Shown here: one piece after another, positions 25,448-34,045 of the stretch
Layout of the letters: each line of letters begins with the position of its first letter
Numbering within the stretch: position 1 is the stretch's first letter
Assembly (NCBI GenBank): GCA_013298695.1
Contig: JAAFIS010000009.1
Coordinates: 102,341-166,340 of the forward strand
Length of the DNA stretch: 64,000 nt
From: Betaproteobacteria bacterium
GTDB taxonomy: Bacteria > Pseudomonadota > Gammaproteobacteria > Burkholderiales > Casimicrobiaceae
Direction: 5' to 3'
Translations under genes and position numbers: made by a program
Notes under the pieces: generated by a model
Told to the model about the DNA's origin: nothing
Database searches by the model: none
Seen by the model: the letters and a program-made list of their open reading frames with translations, nothing else

Positions 25448-27313
25448 ATGTCGTTGACAGCTTTTGTACTGATCGCAGGTGAACCGCCAGAAGCGGCTGA
25501 ACTCGCGCAGGCTGAGCGTCTACTCGAGTCATTTCTTAGTGGCCTCACTGAAAAAATTAGCCATGTGCATCGCGTTGGCAATACAATTTTTTTGCAGTCG
25601 TCGGTTTATGACGATGAGAGCGCCACCGCAGTCAGTCAATCGTTTGATTCTTCAACATCGACAGATTGCGCCGTCGTGTTTGATGGTTGGTTAGAGAATC
25701 GCGGAGAATTGATCGCTGAACTTCGCAAACACGGTGTTTCAGAAACCTCAAGCAATTGCTCAATAGTCCTTGCTGCTTGGAATCAATGGGGTGATAAAGT
25801 CGCTGATCGACTTTATGGTGAATACTCATTTGCCGCACATAGAAATAGCGGATCACTAGATAAAGCGGAAGTGTTTGCCGTTCGCGACAAAGTCGGTATC
25901 CGCCCGCTTTTTTACTCGCAATGGGAAGGCGGCATCGCCATCAGCAATTTCCCCGGCGCGCTTTCGGTGATTCCTTGGTTAGGTAGTGCGATCAATGAGG
26001 GTTACGCGGCGGAGTTTTTGGCTGTTGAAATCAACTCAATTGATGAGACGTTATATCGAAACGTTGCGCGGATTCGCGGCGGTCATGCTGCGACGTGGAG
26101 CGCCTCAAGCGGCTTGATTACCACGCGATACTGGCAGCCCAGTGCAAAGGTCGTGCGAACTACGGATGAGCACGCGGCGATTTCGCTGCGAAAGCATCTC
26201 GATAAAGTGGTGCTGGCCGCATCTCGATCAAGCGGACCTCTGGGCATCCAAGTCAGCGGCGGCGTTGACTCGTCGAGCGTTGCCTGCGTAGTTGCGGACT
26301 TGGTCACATCCGGCGAACTACGTCCGGAGCGGGTCACCGGGATGTCCCAAATCTATCCTGGGTTGCCTTGCGACGAGTCGCCCTACATCGATGCAATCGA
26401 AAAAGTGCTTCCGTTTCGCTTGGAAAAGATTCAACCTACGTACGCCATCGTCGCCGTCGTTAATGGTTGGACAAAGCGGCTCCGCTACCCCGTTTTTTCG
26501 TTCGCCAGTACAGCATCCATTGTCCACGACGCGAATCACCGTCAGCGCGGCGGGCGGATCGTTTTAACAGGCGAAGGGGGGGATGAATTGTTTCAACCGA
26601 CCGCACCTGCGTTGACGCGCTTGGATTCAATTAGCCAGCTGTCGCTCACTCTGCGTCACCTGCAAGCAACGTGGCGCGCGCACGCTGGACGGGTAAATTC
26701 GCGTGGCGCATTTGCCCTCACTCTGGAGACAGTGCTTCCGTTGGCGGCGCGTAATCGACTAGCGCGACTGCAGCGCAGACGTCACCGCACGCAAGCGCCG
26801 ATTGACGTTGCATGGCAGGAGAGAGTTGGTCTTATTGATCGGCTTGATCAAGTAAAGGTGACCGGAACAGCACGTACGCAAGCGGTGGAGCTGGTGCTGT
26901 CGGGGCGCTCGTTGTATGCGTTTGAGCATATGTACGAAACGAATTTTGTACGCGGTGTGGAAAAGCGATGTCCCTTGCTGTCGGCGACAATTCTGGAGTT
27001 CGTCAACCAGCTTCCGCTCGAAATTATGGATTTTCCGGGCGGCCGCAATCGCCATCCGCTGAGGGCGAGTGTTCGCGCGCTTTTGCCATCGGCGATCTTG
27101 AATCGGTTCTACAAATCAGAGTTTACGGCCTCGGTGTTGCCAGCGCTGCTTGCGAACGCTAGCGAACGGTTCGGCGAGGATTTTGATTCGCCGCGTCTTA
27201 GTCGGTTCGGGCGGTCAACCTTGGCTGCGAAGTCGCTACGGTACGTTTGGCAGCTTGACGCGGCACAGGCGTTTCGCGCGTGGATAACCGAAACGCAAAC
27301 GAACCAAGCCTAG
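25448..27313 (+). CDS. Asparagine-synthetase-like lasso cyclase, copy 2
   Basis: 621 residues. Lacks the N-terminal catalytic Cys of AsnB. The PPi loop SGGVDSSS is at 270-277 and GEGGDELF is intact, unlike in copy 1. The C-terminus (NRHPLRASVRALLPSAILNR, then FYKSEF) fits a lasso macrolactam synthetase. It lies between the kinase and precursor 2, suggesting it works on precursor 2 while copy 1 works on precursor 1 (inference). ATG 25448 is preferred; TTG 25421 overlapping the previous stop is possible. Neither has a strong ribosome binding site. Confidence 0.82.
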   Translation: MSLTAFVLIAGEPPEAAELAQAERLLESFLSGLTEKISHVHRVGNTIFLQSSVYDDESATAVSQSFDSSTSTDCAVVFDGWLENRGELIAELRKHGVSETSSNCSIVLAAWNQWGDKVADRLYGEYSFAAHRNSGSLDKAEVFAVRDKVGIRPLFYSQWEGGIAISNFPGALSVIPWLGSAINEGYAAEFLAVEINSIDETLYRNVARIRGGHAATWSASSGLITTRYWQPSAKVVRTTDEHAAISLRKHLDKVVLAASRSSGPLGIQVSGGVDSSSVACVVADLVTSGELRPERVTGMSQIYPGLPCDESPYIDAIEKVLPFRLEKIQPTYAIVAVVNGWTKRLRYPVFSFASTASIVHDANHRQRGGRIVLTGEGGDELFQPTAPALTRLDSISQLSLTLRHLQATWRAHAGRVNSRGAFALTLETVLPLAARNRLARLQRRRHRTQAPIDVAWQERVGLIDRLDQVKVTGTARTQAVELVLSGRSLYAFEHMYETNFVRGVEKRCPLLSATILEFVNQLPLEIMDFPGGRNRHPLRASVRALLPSAILNRFYKSEFTASVLPALLANASERFGEDFDSPRLSRFGRSTLAAKSLRYVWQLDAAQAFRAWITETQTNQA

Positions 27314-27371
27314 ATGCGATGCTTGTTAGTAATTTTGGGGACACTTGTCGATACCAAACTTAAAAAAACAC

Positions 27372-27400
27372 TTGTGAACAGAATCGCACTTTGCTAATAT
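27372..27400 (+). promoter_or_regulatory. Sigma70-type promoter for precursor 2
   Basis: TTGTGA (27372-27377) and TAATAT (27395-27400) are separated by exactly 17 bases, a close match to the consensus. The precursor 2 ATG follows 35 bases later with CCGGAG as ribosome binding site. It would give the precursor its own strong transcript. Confidence 0.65.
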
Positions 27401-27434
27401 CTGCGAATATTGATTCATTCAAACCGGAGATCTT

Positions 27435-27605
27435 ATGAAAAACAAGCAAATCTACGTGACACCCTGCGTCACATCCCTCGGCTCACTGAGCGGTTTGACC
27501 CGCGCAAATGCGATGGGGCCGTACTGCGATCAGGTCGTTGGGCTTTTGGCTCCAAACAATCTCGTTCAGATGTCGGGAACTTGCAATACAGTGGCAAATA
27601 ACTAA
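27435..27605 (+). CDS. Lasso-type precursor peptide 2
   Basis: 56 residues, too short to appear in most gene lists. The leader has Y7-x2-P10-x5-G16-x5-T22 with the same spacing as precursor 1. Cleavage after Arg23 (Thr at -2) gives a core beginning ANAMGPYCDQVV, with Asp32 at ring position 9: Ala1-Asp9 is textbook lasso geometry. The 33-residue core contains Cys31 (ring) and Cys50, which could form a disulfide across ring and tail, and ends VANN. It has its own promoter, a good ribosome binding site (CCGGAG, ATG six to seven bases later) and a downstream hairpin terminator. Confidence 0.82.
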   Translation: MKNKQIYVTPCVTSLGSLSGLTRANAMGPYCDQVVGLLAPNNLVQMSGTCNTVANN

Positions 27606-27611
27606 ATTCCT

Positions 27612-28808
27612 CTATCGGCGAAAAAGTTTTCGCCTGATTGTTTCGGCACTCAACGCAGTGCCTTGAGTTGTATGGAGCCCTTGGGCTCCATATTGCTTTT
27701 TGGACGGGAGAAACGCGACATTGCACAGGGCGACTAGCTCGGTAACGTTGCGTATCCGGCCTGCATTTCTTCGCCAAACTGCGAACCTAGTCGGTTCCTC
27801 TCCTTGAGCCACGCCAACGAGATCAGAGCAGGTGGCTCGTACTGACAGTCGGGCATGTTTACTTATTAATGTGACGATGCTCAACGCGAACATCGTCACG
27901 TTGCGCGGGTTTAGTGATGAATTCGATGAAGCCTCTGAGAGGGCAGATGATCGAAGTTCGTCAAGACGCCAGCAGTCCACAGACGCTTTGATCTCAACGC
28001 GATGCGAACCAATCACGTTAGCGCGCGCGAAGTTGAGAGCGGTTTCCTCGTTTACCCACGTAATGCTTCGCCCAAAGACGTCGAGTGAACGTTGTTCTCG
28101 TTCAGCGTCTATTTTATTGACTGAGGAATCCACCCACGGATTTGCCACTTTCCAATGAAGATCAATTTCGAGAGCGCCACCAAGTGATCGAAATGATATT
28201 TGCCGCATCGTTTTCAATGTCATGCCACCACGAAGCCACCCGCGATCAATCTCGCAGGCGTATCCCGCTGCGGTGAGAATTTCGGACGCACGAAACGCGT
28301 TATGAGGCGCAACAAGGATATCGATATCTCTTACGTCGCGTAAATCCGCAGCGCCATAGCACACGACTGACAGCGGCGCGCCTTTTAAGATGGTCGTATA
28401 CACGCCGCCCGCTTTAAGGCGCTCACAAAGGTCGATTGCCGCGAGTCCGATGACGCGGTTCCATTTACGGCGTAACGCGGATTTTTCCCGCATTTCTTCA
28501 ACGACCGCGGACGGGCAACCGAGTGAATCTGCGGCGAGTCGATGTGTGACCCAAGTAAGGATTATTTCTTCGTCGGCAAGGTCGGCAAGGCTGCGCCATT
28601 CGGTCTCGCCCCAAGCGGAAAAAAGTGCTCCAATTGAGCTCGCAGCGTCGTTTCCTGGGGCGGTCGCAATGATAAGCAGCCCCAAGCGAATTGGGTCGAC
28701 TTTGACACGCAATTCGTTGCTCAATTCGCGAGCGACGTCATCTATGTTCGATGAGTCGGGTGCGTTTGCGTTTTTCGAGATCGGCTCTCCGGCTAGGTTT
28801 GCTGTCAT
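27612..28808 (-). CDS. Nucleotidyltransferase-family protein, lasso-type cluster, second copy
   Basis: 398 residues, same family as the protein at 16721-17899. Motif TTILKGAPLSVVCYG followed by LRDVRDIDILVAPHNA near residues 140-168 and LEIDLHWKV further on match the acidic nucleotidyltransferase positions. It is on the opposite strand, convergent with precursor 2, and closes the cluster. Its last ~30 residues (after FLPSKKQYG) look unconserved and overlap the terminator hairpin of precursor 2. The ATG start is 38 bases from the divergent epimerase start. Confidence 0.75.
   Translation of the reverse strand: MTANLAGEPISKNANAPDSSNIDDVARELSNELRVKVDPIRLGLLIIATAPGNDAASSIGALFSAWGETEWRSLADLADEEIILTWVTHRLAADSLGCPSAVVEEMREKSALRRKWNRVIGLAAIDLCERLKAGGVYTTILKGAPLSVVCYGAADLRDVRDIDILVAPHNAFRASEILTAAGYACEIDRGWLRGGMTLKTMRQISFRSLGGALEIDLHWKVANPWVDSSVNKIDAEREQRSLDVFGRSITWVNEETALNFARANVIGSHRVEIKASVDCWRLDELRSSALSEASSNSSLNPRNVTMFALSIVTLISKHARLSVRATCSDLVGVAQGEEPTRFAVWRRNAGRIRNVTELVALCNVAFLPSKKQYGAQGLHTTQGTALSAETIRRKLFRR
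27671..27701 (+). terminator. Rho-independent-type terminator after precursor 2
   Basis: A perfect 10-bp inverted repeat, TATGGAGCCC-TT-GGGCTCCATA (27671-27692), is followed by TTGCTTTTT. The T-run is on the plus strand only, so it acts on the precursor 2 transcript, 66 bases past its stop. A second hairpin, GGCGAAAA-AG-TTTTCGCC (27617-27634), lies just before it. Both lie inside the 3' end of the opposite-strand nucleotidyltransferase gene. Confidence 0.6.
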
Positions 28809-28846
28809 GGTGGGAGTGTAAATGCGCGAGTAAGGCCGCGCGAAAC

Positions 28847-29914
28847 ATGAGTTCGTTCAAGTTGATTCGCTACACTGCCAACCCATCACAGCACAACGTG
28901 GATTTTCGCTTGATCCTACTTACTGGCGCACTAGGTTTTTGCGGTTTTCATGCTTGGTCGCGTTTGATCGCCGCAGGACATTCGGTACTCGGCATAGACT
29001 CAATTTCAACGTATTACGATCCAGCGTTGAAGCTCGCGCGGCTTGCGGCGCTTGGCTCGTTGGGTGATTCTAGGTTTGTTGAAACCGACATCGCAAACGC
29101 CGCTCAACTTCGCGAGCTCGTTGCAAAGCATTCGATTAGCGCAGTTATTCACCTCGCGGCCCAACCCGGCGTTCGCCATTCGCTCACCCATCCAGAAGAC
29201 TACATTCAAGCGAATCTCGTCGGTTTTGCCAACGTCCTGGAAGTCTGCCGCCACGCAAAGGTCGAACATCTGGTTTACGCGAGCAGCTCCAGCGTTTACG
29301 GCGCGAATACCAAAGCGCCGTTTTCAGAGCAAGACAGCGTGGATCATCCCGTCAGTTTGTATGCGGCAACGAAGAAGGCCAATGAGCTGATGGCGCATTC
29401 GTATTCGCATTTGTATGGGTTGCCGACGACAGCGCTACGTTTTTTTACGGTGTACGGCCCGTGGGGGCGACCCGACATGGCGCCTTGGTTGTTTACCGAT
29501 GCGATCATGCAGGGCAAGCCGATCAATGTGTTCAATGAAGGCAGGCTTTCGCGCGATTTCACCTATGTGGAAGACGTTGCCGAGGCCGTGGTTCGCGTGC
29601 TGGAAAAGGCACCGATTTCCAATCCAAACTACGATCATTCGAAGCCGCGCGCGGATGAAAGTGATGCGCCATATCGCGTTTTGAACGTCGGCAACGAGCG
29701 CCCGGTTCAACTCATGGATTTCATCGCTCAACTTGAAATCGCGTTGGGCAAAAAAGCGACACTCAATTTCCTACCTATGCAGGCAGGGGACGTGTTGCGC
29801 ACGGAGGCGGACGTGAGTTCGTTGCGCGCATTGATTGATTACGCGCCGTCCACACCAATTGAAGTCGGGCTGGCAAAATGGGCGGCTTGGTACAAGTCGT
29901 ATCACGGGCTTTGA
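28847..29914 (+). CDS. UDP-glucuronate 4-epimerase-like SDR protein
   Basis: 355 residues, extended SDR fold. The Rossmann motif LTGALGFCGFHA keeps TGxxGxxG. It has the STYYDPALK loop typical of UDP-GlcA 4-epimerases, Ser-Tyr-Lys catalytic residues (YASSSSVYG; YAATKKANE) and FFTVYGPWGRPDMA. It would convert UDP-GlcA (made by Ugd at the right end of the window) to UDP-GalA for the EPS. The start is uncertain: ATG 28847 adds about 20 residues before the Rossmann strand. It is followed at once by UDP-xylose synthase, which uses the same substrate. Confidence 0.83.
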   Translation: MSSFKLIRYTANPSQHNVDFRLILLTGALGFCGFHAWSRLIAAGHSVLGIDSISTYYDPALKLARLAALGSLGDSRFVETDIANAAQLRELVAKHSISAVIHLAAQPGVRHSLTHPEDYIQANLVGFANVLEVCRHAKVEHLVYASSSSVYGANTKAPFSEQDSVDHPVSLYAATKKANELMAHSYSHLYGLPTTALRFFTVYGPWGRPDMAPWLFTDAIMQGKPINVFNEGRLSRDFTYVEDVAEAVVRVLEKAPISNPNYDHSKPRADESDAPYRVLNVGNERPVQLMDFIAQLEIALGKKATLNFLPMQAGDVLRTEADVSSLRALIDYAPSTPIEVGLAKWAAWYKSYHGL

Positions 29915-29940
29915 GCCGAGCGGTGTGAAAAAGTAAGCGA

Positions 29941-30903
29941 ATGAAAAACTACGAAACAACAAAACGAGTGTTGGTGACGGGGGGCGCGGGATTTTTGGGG
30001 TCGCATCTCTGCGAGCGATTGTTAAAAGAGGGCAACGAAGTGGTGTGCCTCGACAATTTGTTCACCGGCAGCAAGCGGAACATTGCACACCTTCGCGATC
30101 ATTCCGGCTTCGAATTTATTCGCCATGATGTGACGTTTCCGCTCTACATCGAAGTCGATGAAATCTACAACTTGGCGTGCCCCGCGTCGCCTGTGCATTA
30201 TCAGCACGATCCCGTGCAAACGACCAAAACATCAGTGCATGGCGCAATCAATATGCTTGGGCTCGCGAAACGCTTGAATGCCCGTATTTTTCAGGCATCT
30301 ACGAGCGAAGTCTATGGCGATCCCGCGGTTCATCCACAAACCGAGTCGTATTGGGGCAACGTGAATCCGATTGGCATTCGCTCGTGCTACGACGAAGGCA
30401 AACGTTGCGCCGAAACGTTGTTTTTTGATTATTTCCGCCAGCACGATTTGGATATCAAAGTCGCGCGGATTTTCAACACGTACGGCCCACGCATGCATCC
30501 GAACGACGGGCGCGTCGTGTCCAATTTCATCGTGCAAGCGCTCAAAGGCGAATCGATCACGATTTACGGCGACGGACAGCAAACGCGATCGTTTTGTTAC
30601 GCCGACGATTTGATCGAAGGCTTCATTCGTTTGATGAACACGGAGAAAGGTTTCACTGGCCCTGTAAACCTCGGAAATCCCGGTGAATTCACCATTCGGC
30701 AGCTCGCAGAAATCGTGATTGAACTCACAGGTTCGAAGTCAAACATTGTGCAGCGGCCACTGCCTTCAGATGACCCTTTGCAGAGGCGACCCGACATTTC
30801 ATTGGCTCAATCGAAATTGCAATGGACACCGACTATCGCCCTGAAAGATGGGCTGGTGAAGACCATTGCTTATTTTGATTCGCTGCTGCGCGAACCCGCG
30901 TAG
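29941..30903 (+). CDS. uxs: UDP-glucuronate decarboxylase (UDP-xylose synthase)
   Basis: 320 residues. Extended SDR with [39 protein letters not shown] (UXS hallmark), [22 protein letters not shown] (catalytic Tyr/Lys) and [20 protein letters not shown]. Converts UDP-GlcA to UDP-xylose with internal NAD+. It follows the epimerase by 26 bases and precedes an AsnB-type gene. Confidence 0.92.
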   Translation: MKNYETTKRVLVTGGAGFLGSHLCERLLKEGNEVVCLDNLFTGSKRNIAHLRDHSGFEFIRHDVTFPLYIEVDEIYNLACPASPVHYQHDPVQTTKTSVHGAINMLGLAKRLNARIFQASTSEVYGDPAVHPQTESYWGNVNPIGIRSCYDEGKRCAETLFFDYFRQHDLDIKVARIFNTYGPRMHPNDGRVVSNFIVQALKGESITIYGDGQQTRSFCYADDLIEGFIRLMNTEKGFTGPVNLGNPGEFTIRQLAEIVIELTGSKSNIVQRPLPSDDPLQRRPDISLAQSKLQWTPTIALKDGLVKTIAYFDSLLREPA

Positions 30904-30937
30904 TTTCGCCGCCGCCATGACGATTCGTGCTTAACCC

Positions 30938-32791
30938 ATGTGCGGCATCGCTGGTTGTTTCGCTTTCGCGCACGACGCATCGCCGGTTGATACGGAAACA
31001 CTGGTTCGCGTGCGCGACCACATGCGCGCTCGCGGGCCGGATGGAGAAGGGCTTTGGACGTCAGATGATCGCCGCGTTGCCCTCGCGCACCGCCGCCTCG
31101 CCATCATCGATTTATCAGAGCGCGGATTGCAGCCCATGCATTCGCACGACGGCCGCTACACCATCGTATTCAACGGCGAGATTTACAACTTCCGCGAATT
31201 GAAAGCGACGCTCGCAGCTTGTGGGCATCTCTTTCAATCGGATTCGGATACGGAAGTGCTGCTCGCTTTATTCGCGGAGCAGGGCGTTGCGATGCTGCCG
31301 AAACTGCGTGGCATGTTCGCGCTGGCGATTTGGGATCGCGTTGAGCGCAAGCTCACACTGGCGCGAGACACTTTTGGCATCAAACCGCTCTACATCGCAA
31401 ACGACGGCGAGCGAGTGTGGTTCGCCTCGCAAGTGCGCGCGCTGCTCGAAACTGACGCAGATCAAACGCCGGAAGCAGCCGCGCAAACTGGATTTTTGCT
31501 CTGGGGCTCGGTGCCGGAGCCCTGGACGATGTTTCGCGGGATTAAAGCGCTCGCGCCGGGTCACTACTTCGAAATCACCGCGACCAGCGCGAGCGACGCG
31601 ATCCCTTTTCTGACGGTGAACGAGCTCTTTCGTAACGCGGAACGCGAACCAACGACGCTGAACGAAACACAAGCCCTGCAAGCCATTGTTGCGGCGGTAC
31701 ACGACACAGTCACCGCGCATCATGTCGCGGATGTTCCGGTGGGCGTGTTCCTCTCAGCGGGGCTTGATTCGGCAATGCTCATGTCGGCGACTGGGCGATT
31801 GCGCGCAAGTGACGCAGCAAACGGTGCCCCGCATGCGCTCACCCTCGGTTTCGACGAATACGTCGGCACCGCGTCAGACGAAACCGCGCTCGCTCGTGAA
31901 ATCGCAACGATCACGCGCGCCGACCATCACGTCATGACCGTACAACGCGCCGATTTCGCGGCGCAGCGCGAGGCGCTCTTCGCCACGATGGATCAACCGA
32001 CCATTGACGGCATCAACACATGGTTCGTGTCTGACGTAGCGCGAACTAACTCGATCAAGGTAGCCCTTTCTGGATTGGGCGGTGATGAGGTATTCGCTTC
32101 ATACCCGAGTTTTAATCAAATACCGCGAATCGCCCGATATTTACGGCAATTTAAGAATAATGCCAAATTTGGAAAAATCGTTCGTAAAGCGACTTCGCCG
32201 TGGCTCGGTATGTTCACCTCGCCCAAGTACGCGGGGCTCGTCGAATACGGCGGCAGCTTTGAAGGCGCTTATCTGTTGCGACGAGCGTTGCACATGCCCT
32301 GGGAACTCGCCGCGATTCTGGGAAGCGAAGTCGCAGAACACGGGCTTGCAGTGCTCGACACGTTGCCGCGTCTGCGCTCGTCGATTGAGGGCATTGCCTC
32401 GCCCAGACTTCGCGTTTCAGCGCTCGAAATGCAGTGGTACATGCGCCATCAATTGCTACGCGACGCCGACTGGGCGGGCATGGGTCGTTCGATTGAAATC
32501 CGCGTTCCGTTCGTTGACGTTGAGTTCGTGAAAAAGACAGCCGCAATTTTTGCGAAATATCCGCAAATCACGAAAGCGCAAGTCGCGCACGCGGTCGCCT
32601 CAGATTTGCCGGCCAACGTGCTCGATCGCCCGAAAACTGGCTTCACGGTACCCGTTCGCGAATGGATGTTGACAGATAACGAGGAATCGAAAACCTTCGT
32701 GAGTGATCGAGGTTTGCGCGGCTGGGCGCATACCTGCGGCGCGCGCTACGAGACAATGACGAAACGCGCGGTTCATGTGGACGCCGCATGA
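30938..32791 (+). CDS. Asparagine synthetase-type amidotransferase (AsnB family) in EPS locus
   Basis: 617 residues. Cys2 present (MCGIAG), so it has a working-type glutaminase domain, with RGPDGEG and FNGEIYNFREL. The synthetase domain PPi loop reads SAGLDS instead of the usual SGGLDS, and GLGGDEVFASY is present. EPS and capsule loci often hold such proteins, thought to amidate uronic acids or lipid-linked sugars rather than make asparagine. UDP-GlcA/GalA genes just upstream support this (inference). Its stop overlaps the next gene's ATG by four bases. Confidence 0.85.
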   Translation: MCGIAGCFAFAHDASPVDTETLVRVRDHMRARGPDGEGLWTSDDRRVALAHRRLAIIDLSERGLQPMHSHDGRYTIVFNGEIYNFRELKATLAACGHLFQSDSDTEVLLALFAEQGVAMLPKLRGMFALAIWDRVERKLTLARDTFGIKPLYIANDGERVWFASQVRALLETDADQTPEAAAQTGFLLWGSVPEPWTMFRGIKALAPGHYFEITATSASDAIPFLTVNELFRNAEREPTTLNETQALQAIVAAVHDTVTAHHVADVPVGVFLSAGLDSAMLMSATGRLRASDAANGAPHALTLGFDEYVGTASDETALAREIATITRADHHVMTVQRADFAAQREALFATMDQPTIDGINTWFVSDVARTNSIKVALSGLGGDEVFASYPSFNQIPRIARYLRQFKNNAKFGKIVRKATSPWLGMFTSPKYAGLVEYGGSFEGAYLLRRALHMPWELAAILGSEVAEHGLAVLDTLPRLRSSIEGIASPRLRVSALEMQWYMRHQLLRDADWAGMGRSIEIRVPFVDVEFVKKTAAIFAKYPQITKAQVAHAVASDLPANVLDRPKTGFTVPVREWMLTDNEESKTFVSDRGLRGWAHTCGARYETMTKRAVHVDAA

Positions 32792-33978
32792 GCAACAAAC
32801 GGGTGCTCGTTTCCACCATCGCCGCGCGCAGCGGCGGTGTGCCGGTAATGATTTCCTTCGCGGTCGAAACCTTACGTTCACTGGGGTTCGAGCCGGTGAT
32901 TGCTTATTACGAGCCCTACAGCCTCTCGCCGAAACTCTCGGTGCCCACGTTCGCGCTCGGCCGTCGTCGCCCTAGCGCAACGCGTGCGGAACCCATGTTC
33001 GATTGCGAAACCCACGCGATGGGCGCGTGGCTGCCTGAATTCGAATTCACGACGTACGGTCTTACCCCGCAGTGGAGAGCGCTAATCGATAGTTGCGCTC
33101 ATCATGTCGCCGTATCCGGCAACGTATTGGCCGCACGGCCGCTTGTGCTCGCAGGTAAAAAGCCGCTCGCCTGGATTGCGACTGACTGGCATGGTGATCG
33201 TGCGGAACGCGTACGAAGTTATGGCGTTGGCCGTCGGTTGCTCGACGCGATCGTAGTCGATCCACTGACTTCGCGTTTAGAACGCGAACTGTTGCGCTCG
33301 GTCGTGCCACTTGCACTCAGCGAACACACCGCGCGCCAAATCGCTCGGTTGTCCGGGCAGGCAAATGTTTCCGTTTGCCCAACGCCAATCGACACCGAAC
33401 GGTTCGTTCCTAACGAGGGCTTGGTACAGCCAGGAACAGTGCTGTTTTCCGGGAGGCTCGATGACCCCAGAAAAAATGTTGGCTTGCTCGTCGACGCGGT
33501 CGCAAAATTGCACCAGAAAGGACAGGCGGTAAACGCAGTGTTAGTAGGCGGGTCGCCAACGCAATTAGCTACGCACAACATTCGTTCGCGCGGGCTGGAA
33601 CAATGTTTCGAAATCGTGCCGTATTTGCGCAAGGATGAACTCGCTGCGCGTTTACAAATGGCCGACGTGTTTGTGTTGCCTTCGCATCAAGAAGGGCTTT
33701 GCATCGCCGCACTGGAGGCGATGGCCTCAGGCGCGCCAGTCGTCACGACGCGCTGCGGCGGACCGGAGGAATTCGTGCTTCCGGGTAAAACCGGGCTGGT
33801 TGTAGATTTTTCTGTGGATCAGCTCGCCGATGCCATTGCCACAATCGTGTTTGATCGGGCGTTGCGGGCACGAATGGCAAGCAGTGCGCGCGAGCTTGTT
33901 GTAACCCGTTACGCATACCCACAAGCGCGTGCGTTGCTACTGCGAGCCCTTGGCAGCGCAATTCCTGAGCCGCGCTAA
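32788..33978 (+). CDS. Glycosyltransferase family 4
   Basis: 396 residues, GT-B fold. The nucleotide-sugar half has VLFSGRLDDPRKNVGLLVDA, AVLVGG, and the EX7E-type region FVLPSHQEGLCIAALEAMASG followed by VVTTRCGGPEE. Likely a retaining transferase adding one EPS sugar on the cytoplasmic side. Donor unknown. Translationally coupled to the AsnB-type gene (ATGA overlap). Confidence 0.88.
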   Translation: MSNKRVLVSTIAARSGGVPVMISFAVETLRSLGFEPVIAYYEPYSLSPKLSVPTFALGRRRPSATRAEPMFDCETHAMGAWLPEFEFTTYGLTPQWRALIDSCAHHVAVSGNVLAARPLVLAGKKPLAWIATDWHGDRAERVRSYGVGRRLLDAIVVDPLTSRLERELLRSVVPLALSEHTARQIARLSGQANVSVCPTPIDTERFVPNEGLVQPGTVLFSGRLDDPRKNVGLLVDAVAKLHQKGQAVNAVLVGGSPTQLATHNIRSRGLEQCFEIVPYLRKDELAARLQMADVFVLPSHQEGLCIAALEAMASGAPVVTTRCGGPEEFVLPGKTGLVVDFSVDQLADAIATIVFDRALRARMASSARELVVTRYAYPQARALLLRALGSAIPEPR

Positions 33979-34045
33979 ATACGCTTCGTTTTCCGAAAGT
34001 TCTGAAACAAGGCAAAATAGAGAACTAGCTCGTTGATCGTCGTAA

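Noticed and set aside
21706..27313. Reading the two cyclase genes as ordinary asparagine synthetases
   Set aside because: Both lack the N-terminal catalytic Cys and lie beside B1, B2, exporter and precursor genes.
27617..27634. Hairpin GGCGAAAA-AG-TTTTCGCC as the main terminator of precursor 2
   Set aside because: It lacks a following T-run; the stronger hairpin at 27671-27692 has one.
16721..28808. Prophage or mobile element carrying the peptide cluster
   Set aside because: No integrase, transposase, tRNA target or flanking direct repeats were seen.
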